DNA of 23,021 nt from DATAEY01 sp038199035. Lineage in GTDB: Bacteria; Actinomycetota; Thermoleophilia; Solirubrobacterales; Solirubrobacteraceae. Every line of letters begins with the position of its first letter. Positions within the stretch are counted from its first letter, which is position 1. Positions 22,548 to 23,021 of the stretch are shown one piece after another. The DNA lies in contig JBBPZM010000011.1 in the NCBI GenBank assembly GCA_038199035.1, forward strand, positions 1 to 23,021. Reading direction: 5' to 3'. The notes below the pieces were generated by a model. The model was not told the origin of the DNA and did no database searches. It saw only the letters and a program-made list of their open reading frames with translations. Both the position numbers and the translations under genes were made by a program.

Positions 22548-22726
22548 CTCCGTAAGACACGCGCGGCCAGGAGAACCTGACCGCGAGCGCTCCGCCAGAG
22601 CGACCGAGGCGCACGTCCGCGTCCCGCCTTCTGACGGCACAGATATGTACGCGGCGCTGCGCTTGGTTCCGCCTCGCGCGGACACCAGGTGTTGTGCGGC
22701 AGTGGCGGTTCCGGCGCTGGTAACGG
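22548..22726. other. Intergenic region, doxX-like to GNAT gene
   Basis: I see no convincing gene, tRNA or terminator. It should hold the doxX-like promoter, reading left, but no clear -10/-35 pair is visible. Confidence 0.4.
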
Positions 22727-23021
22727 CTATCGAGCTTTCCGCAGCGTTGCTTGGATCTCGGCGGTCAGCAGGTAGAGATCAAGCTGATCAGGGTCGGCGT
22801 GATCGAATGGATGGAACCCAAGCCGCTCCCACCAAGTCCGGGCATTGGGGTTGAGCGCCGTGACGACGACGGCGCGACACGCTGCCTTCTCGTTCAGTTC
22901 GACCGCCGTGGCAAGAACGTGAGCTGTGAGCGCGGTGCCGATCCCGAGGTTGGCGTAGCGATGGTCGACGGCAAGCCGGCCGAGGAGGAGCGCGGGCACC
23001 GGATCGGGCGAGCTCTTCCCC
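22727..23021 (-). CDS. GNAT acetyltransferase, toxin-like (5' end missing)
   Basis: The C-terminal 97 residues of a GNAT-fold N-acetyltransferase; the gene continues beyond the right edge. It has PVPALLLGRLAVDHRYANLG, the acetyl-CoA loop NLGIGTAL, then AVVVTALNPNARTWWERLGF and HADPDQLDLYLLTAEIQATL. The PALLLGRLAVD strand, the ART-W-ERLGF helix and the LYLLT.EI end are typical of GNAT toxins of the TacT/AtaT group, which acetylate charged tRNAs and pair with a small DNA-binding (ribbon-helix-helix, DUF1778) antitoxin. The antitoxin would lie upstream, outside the window. The CoA loop differs from the common Q-G-x-G-x-G (here A-N-L-G-I-G). A metabolic acetyltransferase cannot be excluded. Confidence 0.8.
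   Translation of the reverse strand, partial: GKSSPDPVPALLLGRLAVDHRYANLGIGTALTAHVLATAVELNEKAACRAVVVTALNPNARTWWERLGFHPFDHADPDQLDLYLLTAEIQATLRKAR

Overview
The window is a high-GC, actinobacterial-type chromosome segment. Most codons end in G or C, GTG starts are frequent, genes are tightly packed, and a complete 14-gene complex I operon is present. Protein style (NuoM variant, long NuoE, lipoprotein cytochrome c, small conserved families) suggests a deep-branching actinobacterium such as Thermoleophilia/Solirubrobacterales. That placement is inference from remembered family style and was not tested by any search.

Left flank (1-5750): two divergent serine tRNAs (GCT on minus, TGA on plus) lie within about 1.4 kb of serS, with a cupin gene and a decayed conserved gene between them. 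A small lipoprotein cytochrome c gene sits just upstream of serS. A flavin-reductase-like gene diverges from it. A leftward run then holds a four-helix membrane protein, a SAM methyltransferase and a YdeI/OmpD-associated protein. The serS frame has no ATG, GTG or TTG at the expected N-terminus.

Centre (5828-21213): nuoABCDEFGHIJKLMN, all rightward, encodes the proton-pumping NADH:quinone oxidoreductase. NuoE, F and G form the NADH-oxidising module, NuoB, C, D and I the connecting module, and NuoA, H, J, K, L, M and N the membrane arm. Most junctions overlap (ATGA, GTGA, TGATG), which implies translational coupling. The exceptions are nuoF-nuoG, where an 11-codon minicistron fills the gap, and nuoI-nuoJ, where a strongly palindromic element of about 100 bp sits inside the operon.

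Right flank (21214-23021) is looser and looks rearranged. Its main feature is an OsmC/Ohr-family gene (21566-22030) whose first catalytic cysteine codon is replaced by in-frame TGA. The downstream half is intact, keeps the second cysteine, and carries a hairpin with a UGGAA loop at SECIS distance. I read it as a selenocysteine-containing OsmC-like peroxidase. Convergent to it is a DoxX-like membrane protein that has apparently lost its normal stop. The window ends inside a GNAT acetyltransferase of the toxin-antitoxin type.
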